This document shows, piece by piece, positions 9,001-16,468 of a stretch of DNA of 64,000 bases (position 1 is the first letter of the stretch; each line of letters begins with the position of its first letter). This stretch comes from Erythrobacteraceae bacterium CCH12-C2. GTDB taxonomy: Bacteria > Pseudomonadota > Alphaproteobacteria > Sphingomonadales > Sphingomonadaceae. Below the pieces are notes generated by a model, which saw only the letters and a program-made list of their open reading frames with translations, had not been told where the DNA came from and ran no database searches. The stretch spans positions 1-64,000 of the forward strand of contig LSKF01000120.1 in the NCBI GenBank assembly GCA_001556995.1, given 5' to 3'. The position numbers were made by a program, and so were the translations under genes.

Positions 9001-9435
9001 GGCGATCACGGCGGCGATCCTGCCCTGACTTACCAATGCGGGGCTGTGCGCGCCGGTGGCGGCATCGGCAAAGGTCAGCGCCACGTCCTTGGCGCGCACA
9101 TCGCGGCCATTGACGCGGTAGGCGCTGCCTGCCCCGCGCTCGATCCGGCGGGTGACCACCAGCTCCTCGCCTCCACTATCGCTCGCGTGGAGCACCACCT
9201 CGGCAAAATCGCGTGGGGGGCGGGTGCTCGTGCCCGCGAAGATCACATCCTCCATGCCCCCTGACCGCAGCGACTTGGCGCTGGTTTCCCCCATCACCCA
9301 GCGGATCGCTTCGAGCAGGTTGGATTTGCCGCAGCCATTGGGGCCGACGACGCCGGTCAGGCCCGGCTCGATGCGCAGTTCCGCCGGTTCGACGAAGCTC
9401 TTGAACCCGCTGAGCTTGAGCCGGTGGAACTGCAT
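6013..9435 (-). CDS. smc: Chromosome segregation ATPase SMC
   Basis: A 1140-residue SMC that with ScpA/ScpB compacts and segregates the chromosome. Domains in order: N-terminal ATPase head with GFKSFV and Walker A GPNGCGKSN (31-39); long Ala/Glu/Arg-rich coiled coil (about 170-500); hinge near 510-640; returning coiled coil (about 650-960); C-terminal head with the LSGGEQALTA signature and Walker B CVLDEVDAPLDDAN. Length is normal for the family. Last gene of a minus-strand run dciA-dsb-dsb-smc, 28 bases after the preceding gene. High GC here creates long antisense open frames that are not genes. Confidence 0.97.
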   Translation of the reverse strand: MQFHRLKLSGFKSFVEPAELRIEPGLTGVVGPNGCGKSNLLEAIRWVMGETSAKSLRSGGMEDVIFAGTSTRPPRDFAEVVLHASDSGGEELVVTRRIERGAGSAYRVNGRDVRAKDVALTFADAATGAHSPALVSQGRIAAVIAAKPAERRAMLEEAAGISGLHVRRKDAEGKLRAAEANLARLEDLMAGLDAQIASLKRQAKQAERYTEISNKIQAAEARLLFARWREAAAAAKAARAAAGAAEEQVAAAQAAVAEAQREQAAAAEALAEAREELADRRDDASAHGHRMAALAEKLEAAETRLADLARQQRRLEEDRADADRLTSAAVEALARLTAELETSRAGVTSAEAARPALAEKAEDRERAHRAAELALAKATADHAGVEAEWRVAEAAVEQAESRLARIVSEAERIARARADLAASSDPEADVIAARGAVEEATEEVARLRGKLTEGQARKADLQARSDEVATALAAARAELAGVEREHSALARDREARAKREAGRQGMATALDRVRVAPGYERALAAVLGRDGKSPLGAPQAAQDGRFWTGAKAPAPVADSLLVRLTDCPPELAARLALVHCVDTDDGRALAPGEWLVTRAGHLRRWDGFIARGEGAAEAAQLEAANRFAELEAALPSLRAAAARAEAEDKAVREELSALQTALVAQERGLAGAIEAERQALRKLDQAEALRERLAARLAELAASASDIDAQIAAARAEVSAAQEARSRLPARDAERAALEAAQARNTAARAAVQSALAELAAQDQALAVARERLAAQQADHAGWQARSSDAERRMAETTRRLAEIAEEHAVHAAKPAALTAEIEAGEATRTRLAAELAAAEAVMREAEARQRAADAALAARTETLAQAREARASLVARAENEELRRAEMARISGERFQCPPPLLGERFGFNEDALAPAAEESAELEKLTAARERIGPVNLVAADELARIEAEAGSSAAEQAELVEAIARLRGSIGSLNREGRERLRAAFEEVDSHFRVLFTRLFEGGQAHLALVDSDDPLEAGLEIYAQPPGKRLQSLSLLSGGEQALTATALIFALFLTNPAPICVLDEVDAPLDDANVERFCDLLDSMVSTTATRYLIVTHNAVTMSRMHRLFGVTMAEKGVSRLVSVDLGEAALLAAE

Positions 9436-9463
9436 CAGGTGGCTATTCCGCCGCCCGCTGGCC

Positions 9464-10213
9464 TCAGCGCGCCCCGGCGCGCTGGAGCATGGGTTCGAGC
9501 TGCTGCCACGCCGTCACTTCGATCTTCTTGCCGTTGAGGAAGAAAGTCGGGGTGCCGGTGATCTTGAACTCTTCCGCCTGCGCATTCGAGTTGTCGCGAA
9601 TCGTCTCGATCGCCTTCACATCGCTGAGGCAAGCACGCGACTGATCCGTCGAAAGCCCGCGCGCGGCGAAGAAATCAATCAGCCCTGCTGCCTGGGCAAT
9701 GGTGATGAAGCGCTGTTCGACTGGCTGGTTGGCAGCTGCCTCGTAGAGGCTCTGGTTGGCGTTCACCGCCGCGAAGATGTCGTTGAGCGAGGCCCAGGCC
9801 TGATCGGACAGCGGTTGCATGTTCTCCTTCGCCCCGCAGCGGACCAAGGCGGCGATGGAAAGGTCGATCGGATCGCGCACCAGATTGCGCAGCTCGAAGC
9901 TGACCACCCCGGTGGGGACGTACTTGTCCTTGATCACCGGTTTGCCAGTGGCGGAAAAGTTCGCGCAGGCGCCGCAGGTGTGCGAGGCATATTCGACGAG
10001 CTTAATCGGTGCATCAGGATTGCCGATCATGTAGCCGCCTTCAGGGGTGATGGTGACCGTATCGGCCCAAGCCGTGCCCGCAGGTGCGGCAATCGCGGGG
10101 ATCGGTTCGCCCGAGGCGGGGCCGCCATCGGCACTTTCCGTCTCGCTGCAACCAACGAGCGCCAGCGAGGCGAGGGCGAGCAGGGGGAGCGAGCGCAAGC
10201 GGGAAAGGGTCAT
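9464..10213 (-). CDS. DsbA-like thiol oxidoreductase, lipoprotein
   Basis: A 249-residue thioredoxin-fold protein with a lipoprotein signal (SLALVGC, acylated Cys22), so it is membrane-anchored and faces the periplasm. The active site is CGAC in SHTCGACANF, followed by a DsbA helical insertion and the cis-Pro segment GTPTFFLNGKKI. The family oxidises or isomerises periplasmic disulfides. It is paralogous to the next gene upstream on this strand (CPHC active site), and the different dipeptides suggest different redox potentials. It sits between that paralogue and smc. Confidence 0.9.
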   Translation of the reverse strand: MTLSRLRSLPLLALASLALVGCSETESADGGPASGEPIPAIAAPAGTAWADTVTITPEGGYMIGNPDAPIKLVEYASHTCGACANFSATGKPVIKDKYVPTGVVSFELRNLVRDPIDLSIAALVRCGAKENMQPLSDQAWASLNDIFAAVNANQSLYEAAANQPVEQRFITIAQAAGLIDFFAARGLSTDQSRACLSDVKAIETIRDNSNAQAEEFKITGTPTFFLNGKKIEVTAWQQLEPMLQRAGAR

Positions 10214-10301
10214 CAGTCGAGAGTCCTTGGATTGGGCGGAGAGGATAGCCCCTCACGGTCCGGTCCAGCAAGGCCGGGGCGAGCGGCTGTGAACAGTTGG
10301 A

Positions 10302-11045
10302 TCAGCCGGGGGTGTCACCGGCGAAACGGGCTGAGAGCACAGGGTAGAGCGCGGACCAGCTATGCACCTCATTGAGGAGCTTGCCATCCATCGCAAAGCT
10401 GGGTGTGCCGGGCACCCCGAAATCGGCGTAATCGGCGCGGCTGTTGTCGATCAGTTGGCGGGCGGCGACATCGTCCATGACGCAGGCATCCAGCATCGCC
10501 TGCGATTGCCCGCGCTGGGCCAGCAGGGCCGAGAGGCCGAGCGCGCTCGCGGCATTCATCCGCGAAGCCTTGTCGCCTCGTCCCCAGATCGCCTGCTGGC
10601 TCTGCGGAGCATTGGCCGCCTTCCCGAGCCACTCGTTCTGCGACAGCATGAAGGCGCGGTGGCGATCCTTGAACCCCGCCGGATCGCCGCACTGGACCAG
10701 CAGCGACACGGTGAGATCGAGCGCGTTGCGGATCACCGGGCGAACTTCCACCCCGATCTTGCCCGGTGCCAGCAGCGCAAGTTCAATCGCCGGTTCGCCC
10801 TGCACTGCGAAATCGGCGCAATGCGGGCAGGTGTAGCTGATGAATTCGACCAGCTGGGTCTTGGCCTCGGGATTGCCGATCAGGTGGCCGCGCTCGGTGC
10901 GCTTGATGGTGGTCTGCCAGTCGCCCGGATTGTCCTTGGGCACGAACTTGCTGTCCGGGTTGGCGAGGGACTGCTGGCCGGCCACCGGCCCGGCGAGCAA
11001 GGCCAGCGTGCTGGCAGCGGCAGCGATGAAGAAGGGTTTGATCAT
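10302..11045 (-). CDS. DsbA-like periplasmic thiol oxidoreductase
   Basis: A 247-residue secreted thioredoxin-fold protein with a cleavable signal peptide (hydrophobic residues 5-22, AGPVAGQQ cleavage region). The active site is CPHC in YTCPHCADF, identical to classical DsbA, and the cis-Pro loop is GTPSFAMDGKLL. It lacks the lipobox of its downstream paralogue, so the pair consists of one soluble and one membrane-tethered member. Its start overlaps the dciA stop by 4 bases, showing co-transcription with the replication gene. Confidence 0.9.
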   Translation of the reverse strand: MIKPFFIAAAASTLALLAGPVAGQQSLANPDSKFVPKDNPGDWQTTIKRTERGHLIGNPEAKTQLVEFISYTCPHCADFAVQGEPAIELALLAPGKIGVEVRPVIRNALDLTVSLLVQCGDPAGFKDRHRAFMLSQNEWLGKAANAPQSQQAIWGRGDKASRMNAASALGLSALLAQRGQSQAMLDACVMDDVAARQLIDNSRADYADFGVPGTPSFAMDGKLLNEVHSWSALYPVLSARFAGDTPG

Positions 11046-11593
11046 GACCGGTCGATATCCTGCGGGTCGGGGTTTTCGGCATTGCTGATGCTGCGCGCGA
11101 GAGATTCGAGCACGGTGCGCAGTTCGGGATCACCAATATCGCGCAAGCTGTCGCCGAGTTCCAGTGGGATGGGTTTGAGCGAGGGCGGAGGCTTGGCGGT
11201 CCTGCCATCGGTGGGCGCGGCGACGGGGCCTTGCCTGAGCTTGACCCGCGCCACCGCCTTGTAGCCGAAGAAGCGGTTCACCCGCTCGATGATCTCCGGG
11301 ATCACCTGATGGATCAGCGGAGCGTGGGCGGGGACGACCACAAGTTGCAGGATGCCTTCGGCCTTCTCGCCGGGGGGGAAGCGGATTGCCTCAGGGCTGC
11401 ACACGCGGGCATGGGCCGGGCCGACGATCTCGGGCCAGCGGGTGACGACCGAGCTTTGCACAAAGCCGAAGCGGCGAAAGGCGGTGCGGCCGATTGCGGG
11501 CATGAGATCGCCGATCGCGCGCGAACCCTGCCCGCGCGGGCGGGTGTAGGGCTTGATCTTGCCTTTGGTATCCGGCTTAGCTCTATCTTTCAT
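11042..11593 (-). CDS. dciA: DciA-like protein, DUF721
   Basis: A 183-residue DUF721 protein. In bacteria without DnaC/DnaI, DciA loads or activates the replicative helicase DnaB. The DUF721 core runs from about residue 20 to 120 (RTAFRRFGFVQSSVVTRWPEIVG, then the strand-rich GILQLVVVPAHAPLIHQVIPEIIERVNRFFGY). A proline-rich, likely disordered linker and helical tail follow. ATG 11593 is chosen; ATG 11605 would add four residues. It is divergent from mutY with only about 26 bases between starts. Confidence 0.85.
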   Translation of the reverse strand: MKDRAKPDTKGKIKPYTRPRGQGSRAIGDLMPAIGRTAFRRFGFVQSSVVTRWPEIVGPAHARVCSPEAIRFPPGEKAEGILQLVVVPAHAPLIHQVIPEIIERVNRFFGYKAVARVKLRQGPVAAPTDGRTAKPPPSLKPIPLELGDSLRDIGDPELRTVLESLARSISNAENPDPQDIDRS

Positions 11594-11619
11594 CGTCGCC
11601 GCCATGCCATAGGCGGGGC

Positions 11620-12666
11620 GTGACTGCCAGCATCTCCGATAACTTGCTCGCATGGTACGATGTCCATGCTCGCGATCTGCCGTGGCGCAATCCGCCGGGT
11701 GCGGCTTTGCCCGATGATCCCGCGTGGCCCTATCGGGTGTGGCTGTCCGAGGTGATGCTCCAGCAGACGACCGTAGCGGCGGTAAAACCCTATTTCGCGA
11801 AGTTCCTCGGCATCTGGCCCACGGTTGAGGCGCTGGCTGCCGCCAGCGACGATGACGTCATGGCAGCTTGGGCCGGGCTTGGGTACTATTCGCGCGCCCG
11901 CAATCTGGTGAAATGCGCGCGCGCCGTGACGGAGCGAGGCGGGTTTCCGACCACCGAGGCGGAATTGCGAAAGCTTCCCGGATTGGGCGATTACACCGCC
12001 GCCGCCATTGCTGCGATTGCGTTTGGTGAGCGGGCGGTGGTGGTCGATGCCAATGTTGAGCGAGTGGTGGCGCGATTGTTTGCGATTACAGAACCCCTTC
12101 CGGGCGCGAAGAAAGCAATCCGTGCCGCATCTGACCGCATCACGCCTGCGGCCCGCTCGGGAGATTTTGCCCAAGCCATGATGGATCTGGGCAGCCAGAT
12201 CTGCACCACCAAGGCCCCGCGCTGCCTGCTCTGCCCGCTGGCCGAGGCCTGCGCGGGGCGCAAGATGGGCGAGCCCGAGGCGCTGCCGGTCAAGCCTGCG
12301 AAGAAAGCCGTGCCCGAGCGGCGTGGCACCGCTTTCTGGATCACCCGCTCCGGTGGGGCGGAGGTGTGGCTCGTCACTCGGCCGGATAGCGGAATGCTGG
12401 GCGGGATGCGGGCGCTGCCCGATGATGGCTGGACCGCGCGCAAGGATGGCTCTGGCGTGGCGCCCTTACCGGGCGAAGCGCGGACACTGGGAGCGGTGCG
12501 GCATGGTTTCACCCATGCACAGCTGACCTTGGAGGTGGTGGGGGTCGCCGCCGATGCGGCGCCTGCAGGCGAGGGCCAGTGGTGGCCGGTCTCCGCGATA
12601 GAGGAGGCGGGCCTAGCAACCCTGTTCCTCAAGGCTGCGCGGCTGGCAATGTCAGCGTCAGGTTAA
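11620..12666 (+). CDS. mutY: A/G-specific adenine glycosylase MutY
   Basis: Removes adenine mispaired with 8-oxoguanine. The 348-residue protein has the helix-hairpin-helix (LPGLGDYTAAAIAAIAFG), catalytic Glu44 in SEVMLQQT and Asp143 in VVVDANVERV. The [4Fe-4S] cluster is C195-x6-C202-x2-C205-x5-C211. A C-terminal NUDIX-like 8-oxoG recognition domain follows (about 225-345). The start is a GTG at 11620, close to the divergent dciA. Its TAA overlaps the convergent gene's stop at TTAA 12663-12666. Confidence 0.96.
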   Translation: MTASISDNLLAWYDVHARDLPWRNPPGAALPDDPAWPYRVWLSEVMLQQTTVAAVKPYFAKFLGIWPTVEALAAASDDDVMAAWAGLGYYSRARNLVKCARAVTERGGFPTTEAELRKLPGLGDYTAAAIAAIAFGERAVVVDANVERVVARLFAITEPLPGAKKAIRAASDRITPAARSGDFAQAMMDLGSQICTTKAPRCLLCPLAEACAGRKMGEPEALPVKPAKKAVPERRGTAFWITRSGGAEVWLVTRPDSGMLGGMRALPDDGWTARKDGSGVAPLPGEARTLGAVRHGFTHAQLTLEVVGVAADAAPAGEGQWWPVSAIEEAGLATLFLKAARLAMSASG

Positions 12667-12884
12667 ATCAGCCCGCCACCCAGCATGAGCCGCACCACCG
12701 CGATCAGCCCGATCACAAGGCAGAAATTGCGCCCGCCATCCTTCGACGAGAGCGCGCCCAGCACGATCCCAATCACGATCACCGGCAGCGCAATCCAGTT
12801 GGCCGCACCCAGCAGCGGAAGCTGCGCCGGAATGACGATGATGAGACTAACAATACCGATGAGGTAAGCGAGGATGTTGAGCAT
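12663..12884 (-). CDS. Small inner-membrane protein
   Basis: A 73-residue protein that is nearly all hydrophobic, with probably three helices (about 3-18, 24-43, 55-70) and a short polar GALSSKDGGRN turn. The preferred ATG at 12884 directly abuts a perfect 22-base palindrome (12885-12906), so the transcript may be leaderless or the ribosome site lies inside an operator. An in-frame TTG at 12926 would instead make the palindrome coding; this is less likely. No family is recognised. Confidence 0.6.
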   Translation of the reverse strand: MLNILAYLIGIVSLIIVIPAQLPLLGAANWIALPVIVIGIVLGALSSKDGGRNFCLVIGLIAVVRLMLGGGLI

Positions 12885-12906
12885 GTGTCTTATATAAATA
12901 AGACAC
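12885..12906 (-). promoter_or_regulatory. Perfect palindrome adjoining a start codon
   Basis: Nine-base arms GTGTCTTAT (12885-12893) and ATAAGACAC (12898-12906) flank a 4-base ATAA spacer. It touches the start codon of the small membrane protein and lies in a locally AT-rich patch that could also hold the -10 element. Symmetry and length are those of a dimeric repressor operator. Which regulator binds is unknown. Confidence 0.6.
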
Positions 12907-13015
12907 CACTCCTGTGCAAGCCGCAAACCTCTGCTTTAAACCCGTTCACAGCGATTGACCCCCGCCTTCGCCTGCCGCAGACACGGGATCAGAACCCATC
13001 CGGAGATTCTCCCCC

Positions 13016-14338
13016 ATGACCATCCGAGCATTCGATTCCGCCTCGCTCTCCCGCCGCGCCCTGATCCGGGGCAGCGCCATGCTGGCTGGCGGCGCGGCGC
13101 TGACCACTCTGCCCTTTGGCCGCGCCGCGTGGGCTGCCCATGATGTTGCGGAAAGCTGGCCCAATGTCGCAGCGCTCGCCAATCGCTATGTCTCGCAGCG
13201 CAAGGTGGCCAATCTGTTCCTGACCTTTGGTTGGGGACAAGAAGATCACGCCCACACCGTCGGCGGCGGTACGCTTTCGCTCGCCAAGCCGACCCCGGTG
13301 GATGAAAATTCGCTGTTCCGCATCTATTCGATGTCGAAGCCGATCACCGGCATGGCGACGATGATCCTGATCGATGAGGGCAAGCTTGGCCTCGATCAGC
13401 CGCTCTACGAAATCCTGCCCGCGTTCCGCGACACGCAGGTGCTGGTCAATCCCGATGGTCCGCTTGAAGAGACCGTCCCGGCGATCCGCCCGATCACGAT
13501 CCGTCAGCTGCTCACCCATACGGCGGGCCTCGGCTATCAGATCATCAGCAAGGGGCCGCTGCTCGCCGCTTACAACGAAAAGGGGATCGTTGGCGGGCGG
13601 GTGAGCCGGATGCCGATCCCGGGCTTCCCGCCTGTCACCCCGGCCCCGGGGCTCGCGGTCTGGGCGGATCGGTTGGCCGAATTGCCGCTGATGTATCAGC
13701 CTGCCACCAAGTGGAGCTATTCGTGCAGCATCGACCTGCTCGGCCGAGTGATCGAAGTCGCCAGCGGGATGGAGTTCGAAGCGTTCCTTAAAAAGCGCAT
13801 CTTCGAGCCCTGCGGCATGACCAGCACCTTCATGCAGGTGCCGCAAAGCGAGGTCGGGAGGTTGACCGACAATTATGGGATCGTGGGCGGCAATGCCTTC
13901 CCGATCGATCCGGGCGCCAATTCGATCTTCACCGATCCGCCCGAAGTCCCTGCTGGTGGGGGCGGCCTCGTGTCGAGCCCCAAGGATTACGACCGCTTCT
14001 TGCGGATGCTGCTGGGCTATGGCCGGCTCGACGGCAAGTTCGTGATGAGCGAGGAGGCGGTGCGCGTTGGCGTGTCCGATCTCATCCCGGCGACGGTCGA
14101 TACCAAGGGCACCTGGCTCGAAGGCGAAGGCCACGGCGCAGGGGGCCGCTCCAAGGGCATGACCTTCGGCTGGGGCGGGGCGGCTGGCACGCTGGCGGCG
14201 GTCGATTTCGGGCTCAATCTTCGCTCGACCCTGTTCACCCAGTACATGCCGTCCGAAGCATATCCAATCCGCGATGAATTCCTTGCCGCGATGGAGGCCG
14301 ATCTGGCGGCGATGCGCACGAAGAAGAAAGCCGCCTAA
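13016..14338 (+). CDS. Tat-exported serine hydrolase, class C beta-lactamase family
   Basis: A 440-residue periplasmic serine hydrolase of the beta-lactamase/EstB/D-aminopeptidase fold. The N-terminus carries a twin-arginine signal (SRRALIRGS, hydrophobic 20-40, AWA cleavage). Catalytic motif 1 is SMSK (Ser105, Lys108), motif 2 the Tyr of WSYSCSID, and motif 3 is replaced by GWGGAAG rather than KTG, as in esterases. An ester- or peptide-hydrolysing role is therefore likelier than beta-lactam resistance. GGAG (13002-13005) supports the ATG. Its stop overlaps the nudC start (TAATG). Confidence 0.88.
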   Translation: MTIRAFDSASLSRRALIRGSAMLAGGAALTTLPFGRAAWAAHDVAESWPNVAALANRYVSQRKVANLFLTFGWGQEDHAHTVGGGTLSLAKPTPVDENSLFRIYSMSKPITGMATMILIDEGKLGLDQPLYEILPAFRDTQVLVNPDGPLEETVPAIRPITIRQLLTHTAGLGYQIISKGPLLAAYNEKGIVGGRVSRMPIPGFPPVTPAPGLAVWADRLAELPLMYQPATKWSYSCSIDLLGRVIEVASGMEFEAFLKKRIFEPCGMTSTFMQVPQSEVGRLTDNYGIVGGNAFPIDPGANSIFTDPPEVPAGGGGLVSSPKDYDRFLRMLLGYGRLDGKFVMSEEAVRVGVSDLIPATVDTKGTWLEGEGHGAGGRSKGMTFGWGGAAGTLAAVDFGLNLRSTLFTQYMPSEAYPIRDEFLAAMEADLAAMRTKKKAA

Positions 14339-15231
14339 TGCACTTGCCCGCCGCCGCGCCGCTGATGGCCTTTGCCGGATCGCCGATGGACCGGGCGGAT
14401 CACATCCGCGTCGATGATGCGGCGCTGGCGGGGCTGATGAACTGGCGCGCTCGGGTGTTGCTGCTTGATGGGCTGCTCCCCGGGGTGGATGATAAGGGCG
14501 GGCTGGTTTGGGGGAGCCTCGCCGATCTCGCGCCGGACGCGGAGCTGGTGTTTCTCGGGTTGCTGGACGGCAAGGCGCATTTCGCCCCCGTCCCGCCTGC
14601 GGGCGCTGAGGGGCCGGCCTATGCTCAGCCCGCCGCGTGGCAGCTGATGCAACTCCTCTCGCCGCCTGATCTGGCGATTTATGGCGGAGCGCGCTCCTTG
14701 GTGGATTGGCACGCGCGGCATCGCTTCTGCGCGCGCTGCGGTTCGCCGACCAAGCTGGTCAAGGGCGGCTGGCAGCGGCATTGCCACGGCTGCGGCGCGG
14801 ACCACTTCCCGCGCACGGATCCCGTCACGATCATGCTGGTCGAGCATGAGGACAAGCTCCTCCTCGGCCGCCAACCGCGCTTTCCGCCGCGGATGTATTC
14901 GGCGCTCGCGGGCTTTGTCGAACCCGGCGAGACCATTGAAGAGGCGGTCGCGCGCGAAATCCACGAGGAGGCGGGCGTGCGCGTGCGCGATGTGCGCTAC
15001 ATCGCCAGCCAGCCCTGGCCGTTCCCGAGCCAGTTGATGATCGGCTGCACGAGCGTGACGGACGATCCCGAACTCACCATCGACAAAACCGAGCTCGAAG
15101 ACGCGCGCTGGTTCACGCGCGCCGAACTCATGGAAGCGCGCGCCGCGGGGGAACACGGCACCGAGCTCCTCTATTTCCCGCGCCCCTTCGCGATTGCGCA
15201 TCACCTGGTAACCTGGTGGCTCGACCGATGA
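14338..15231 (+). CDS. nudC: NAD-capped RNA/NADH pyrophosphatase NudC
   Basis: Hydrolyses NADH and removes NAD caps from RNA. The 297-residue protein shows the family order: N-terminal domain, zinc ribbon with Cys131/134/149/152, Nudix box GFVEPGETIEEAVAREIHEEAGV (about 192-214) and the diagnostic SQPWPFP motif that recognises the nicotinamide dinucleotide. Start and stop overlap both neighbours (TAATG, ATGA), so it is coupled to the serine hydrolase upstream and the FrnE-like gene downstream. Confidence 0.95.
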   Translation: MHLPAAAPLMAFAGSPMDRADHIRVDDAALAGLMNWRARVLLLDGLLPGVDDKGGLVWGSLADLAPDAELVFLGLLDGKAHFAPVPPAGAEGPAYAQPAAWQLMQLLSPPDLAIYGGARSLVDWHARHRFCARCGSPTKLVKGGWQRHCHGCGADHFPRTDPVTIMLVEHEDKLLLGRQPRFPPRMYSALAGFVEPGETIEEAVAREIHEEAGVRVRDVRYIASQPWPFPSQLMIGCTSVTDDPELTIDKTELEDARWFTRAELMEARAAGEHGTELLYFPRPFAIAHHLVTWWLDR

Positions 15232-15905
15232 CCGATACCCTCACGATTGACATCTACTCCGACGTCATGTGCCCCTGGTGCCTGATCGGCTATGGCCAAT
15301 TGACCAAGGCGCTGGCCGAGCTCGAGGGCGAAATCGCGGCGCAAATCCGCTGGCGGCCGTTTGAATTGAACCCGCACATGCCTGTTGAGGGCGAGGACCA
15401 GGAAGCACACCTTCAACGCAAATACCGCCGCTCGGCTGAGGAAGGCGCGGCGCTGCGCGGCCAGATGAAGGCGATTGCCGAAGGGGCGGGCGTTTCGCTG
15501 TCCTACGAGGGGGAGGGCGAGGCTCCGCCCGCGATGATGTGGAACACGCGCGATTGCCACAAGCTGCTGACGTTTGCGTTGGAGCAGGCGGGGCCAGAGT
15601 TGCAGACCGCGCTCAAACTCGCGCTGTTCCGCGCCCATTTCAACGAGCGCATGCCCTTGGGGGACCGCGACGTGCTGCTCGACATCGCCGCCAGCGTCGG
15701 CCTGCACCGCATGGCGGCCAAGGCCGCGCTTGACGATCTCGACCTCGAAGCCCGCGTCCTCGCCGAAGAGGCGCAGGCGTGGGACATGAACATCTCTGGC
15801 GTCCCGGCGATGATCATCAATAGCAAGTTCCTGATCCCGGGGGCGCAGGCGCCCGAAGTATATGTGAACGCGCTGCGGCGGGTTGCGGAGAAGGTAAGGG
15901 CCTAG
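15228..15905 (+). CDS. DsbA family oxidoreductase, FrnE-like
   Basis: A 225-residue cytoplasmic DsbA-fold protein without signal peptide. The motif CPWC (Cys15, Cys18) follows the strand IDIYSDVM, and a helical insertion and cis-Pro segment GVPAMIINSKFLIPGAQ follow. This is the FrnE/2-hydroxychromene-isomerase-related group; FrnE itself is a cytoplasmic disulfide oxidoreductase linked to oxidative stress. The ATG at 15228 overlaps the nudC stop (ATGA). An in-frame GTG at 15216 would add four residues. Confidence 0.9.
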   Translation: MTDTLTIDIYSDVMCPWCLIGYGQLTKALAELEGEIAAQIRWRPFELNPHMPVEGEDQEAHLQRKYRRSAEEGAALRGQMKAIAEGAGVSLSYEGEGEAPPAMMWNTRDCHKLLTFALEQAGPELQTALKLALFRAHFNERMPLGDRDVLLDIAASVGLHRMAAKAALDDLDLEARVLAEEAQAWDMNISGVPAMIINSKFLIPGAQAPEVYVNALRRVAEKVRA

Positions 15906-15907
15906 AT

Positions 15908-15989
15908 CGTCATCCCAGCGAAAGCTGGGACCTCGGGCCTCTTGGCGCGCTCAGTGCCGCCCTAGGCCCCAGCTTTCGCTGGGGTGACG
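15908..15989. repeat. Compound inverted repeat between convergent genes
   Basis: Two copies of a hairpin unit face each other. The left has CCCAGC-GAAA-GCTGGG (15914-15929); the right has CCCCAGC-TTTC-GCTGGGG (15967-15984). Flanks GTCAT and GTGAC plus CCT/AGG extend the symmetry, so the whole 82 bases can fold into one long stem or two small GAAA-loop hairpins. It lies just after frnE and before the convergent DUF1489 stop. It may act as a bidirectional terminator or be a dispersed REP-like element. Confidence 0.75.
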
Positions 15990-15996
15990 GCGTGGC

Positions 15997-16407
15997 CTAA
16001 ACCAACCCCAGCCGCTCCAGCTTCATTGCCAGCCGCCCCGGCAGCGCGTCGCCGATGTCTTCGCCTTCGGCCACATCCTTTGGCGCCTTGTCCTCGGTCA
16101 GGTAGCGCCAGCCCTGATGCGCGCGCTTGGGCTGGGTGTGGACGCGGATGAGGCGCGGCTCGAGGCAGATGTCCCAGCGCCCATCATCGGTCTTTACAAA
16201 ACCCCTGATCGGCGAGCGCGCCACAATCGCGTGGTTGATGATCCAGTAGAGCGAGCCGCCCACCACTTCCTCATGCAGGGTCGGCCGGTTGCGGGTGGTG
16301 AGGCGGATGTCTGACCGACCCTCATACCATCCGGCAAGGTGCTCAAAACTCTTCGCGCCGAACGCGATCTTGGTCAGGTGGAGTGGCACGGCGTCAATGT
16401 GGGGCAA
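15997..16407 (-). CDS. DUF1489 family protein
   Basis: A 136-residue cytoplasmic protein of the DUF1489 family, which is conserved in alphaproteobacteria and of unknown function. It has the LHLTKIAFGAKSFEHLAGW opening, a TRNRPTLHEEVVGGSLYWIINHAI core and a PKRAHQGWRYL segment resembling an RNA-associated fold. The start is uncertain: TTG 16407 opens the frame, but GTG 16389 gives the usual short N-terminus. No clear ribosome site is visible at either. Confidence 0.8.
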   Translation of the reverse strand: MPHIDAVPLHLTKIAFGAKSFEHLAGWYEGRSDIRLTTRNRPTLHEEVVGGSLYWIINHAIVARSPIRGFVKTDDGRWDICLEPRLIRVHTQPKRAHQGWRYLTEDKAPKDVAEGEDIGDALPGRLAMKLERLGLV

Positions 16408-16468
16408 TCGGCGGGGGGATCAAGCGATTTGGCGCTCGGCCTCCACAGTCCTGCGAGCCTGCTGCCGC

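Noticed and set aside
7441..9264. 607-codon + strand open frame opposite smc
   Set aside because: It is a high-GC shadow of the smc coiled-coil codons, with no domain and no ribosome site; the minus-strand SMC has full ATPase motifs.
13016..14338. Beta-lactam resistance gene
   Set aside because: The SxxK serine hydrolase lacks a KTG motif and carries GWGGAAG, which fits an esterase or peptidase better than a beta-lactamase.
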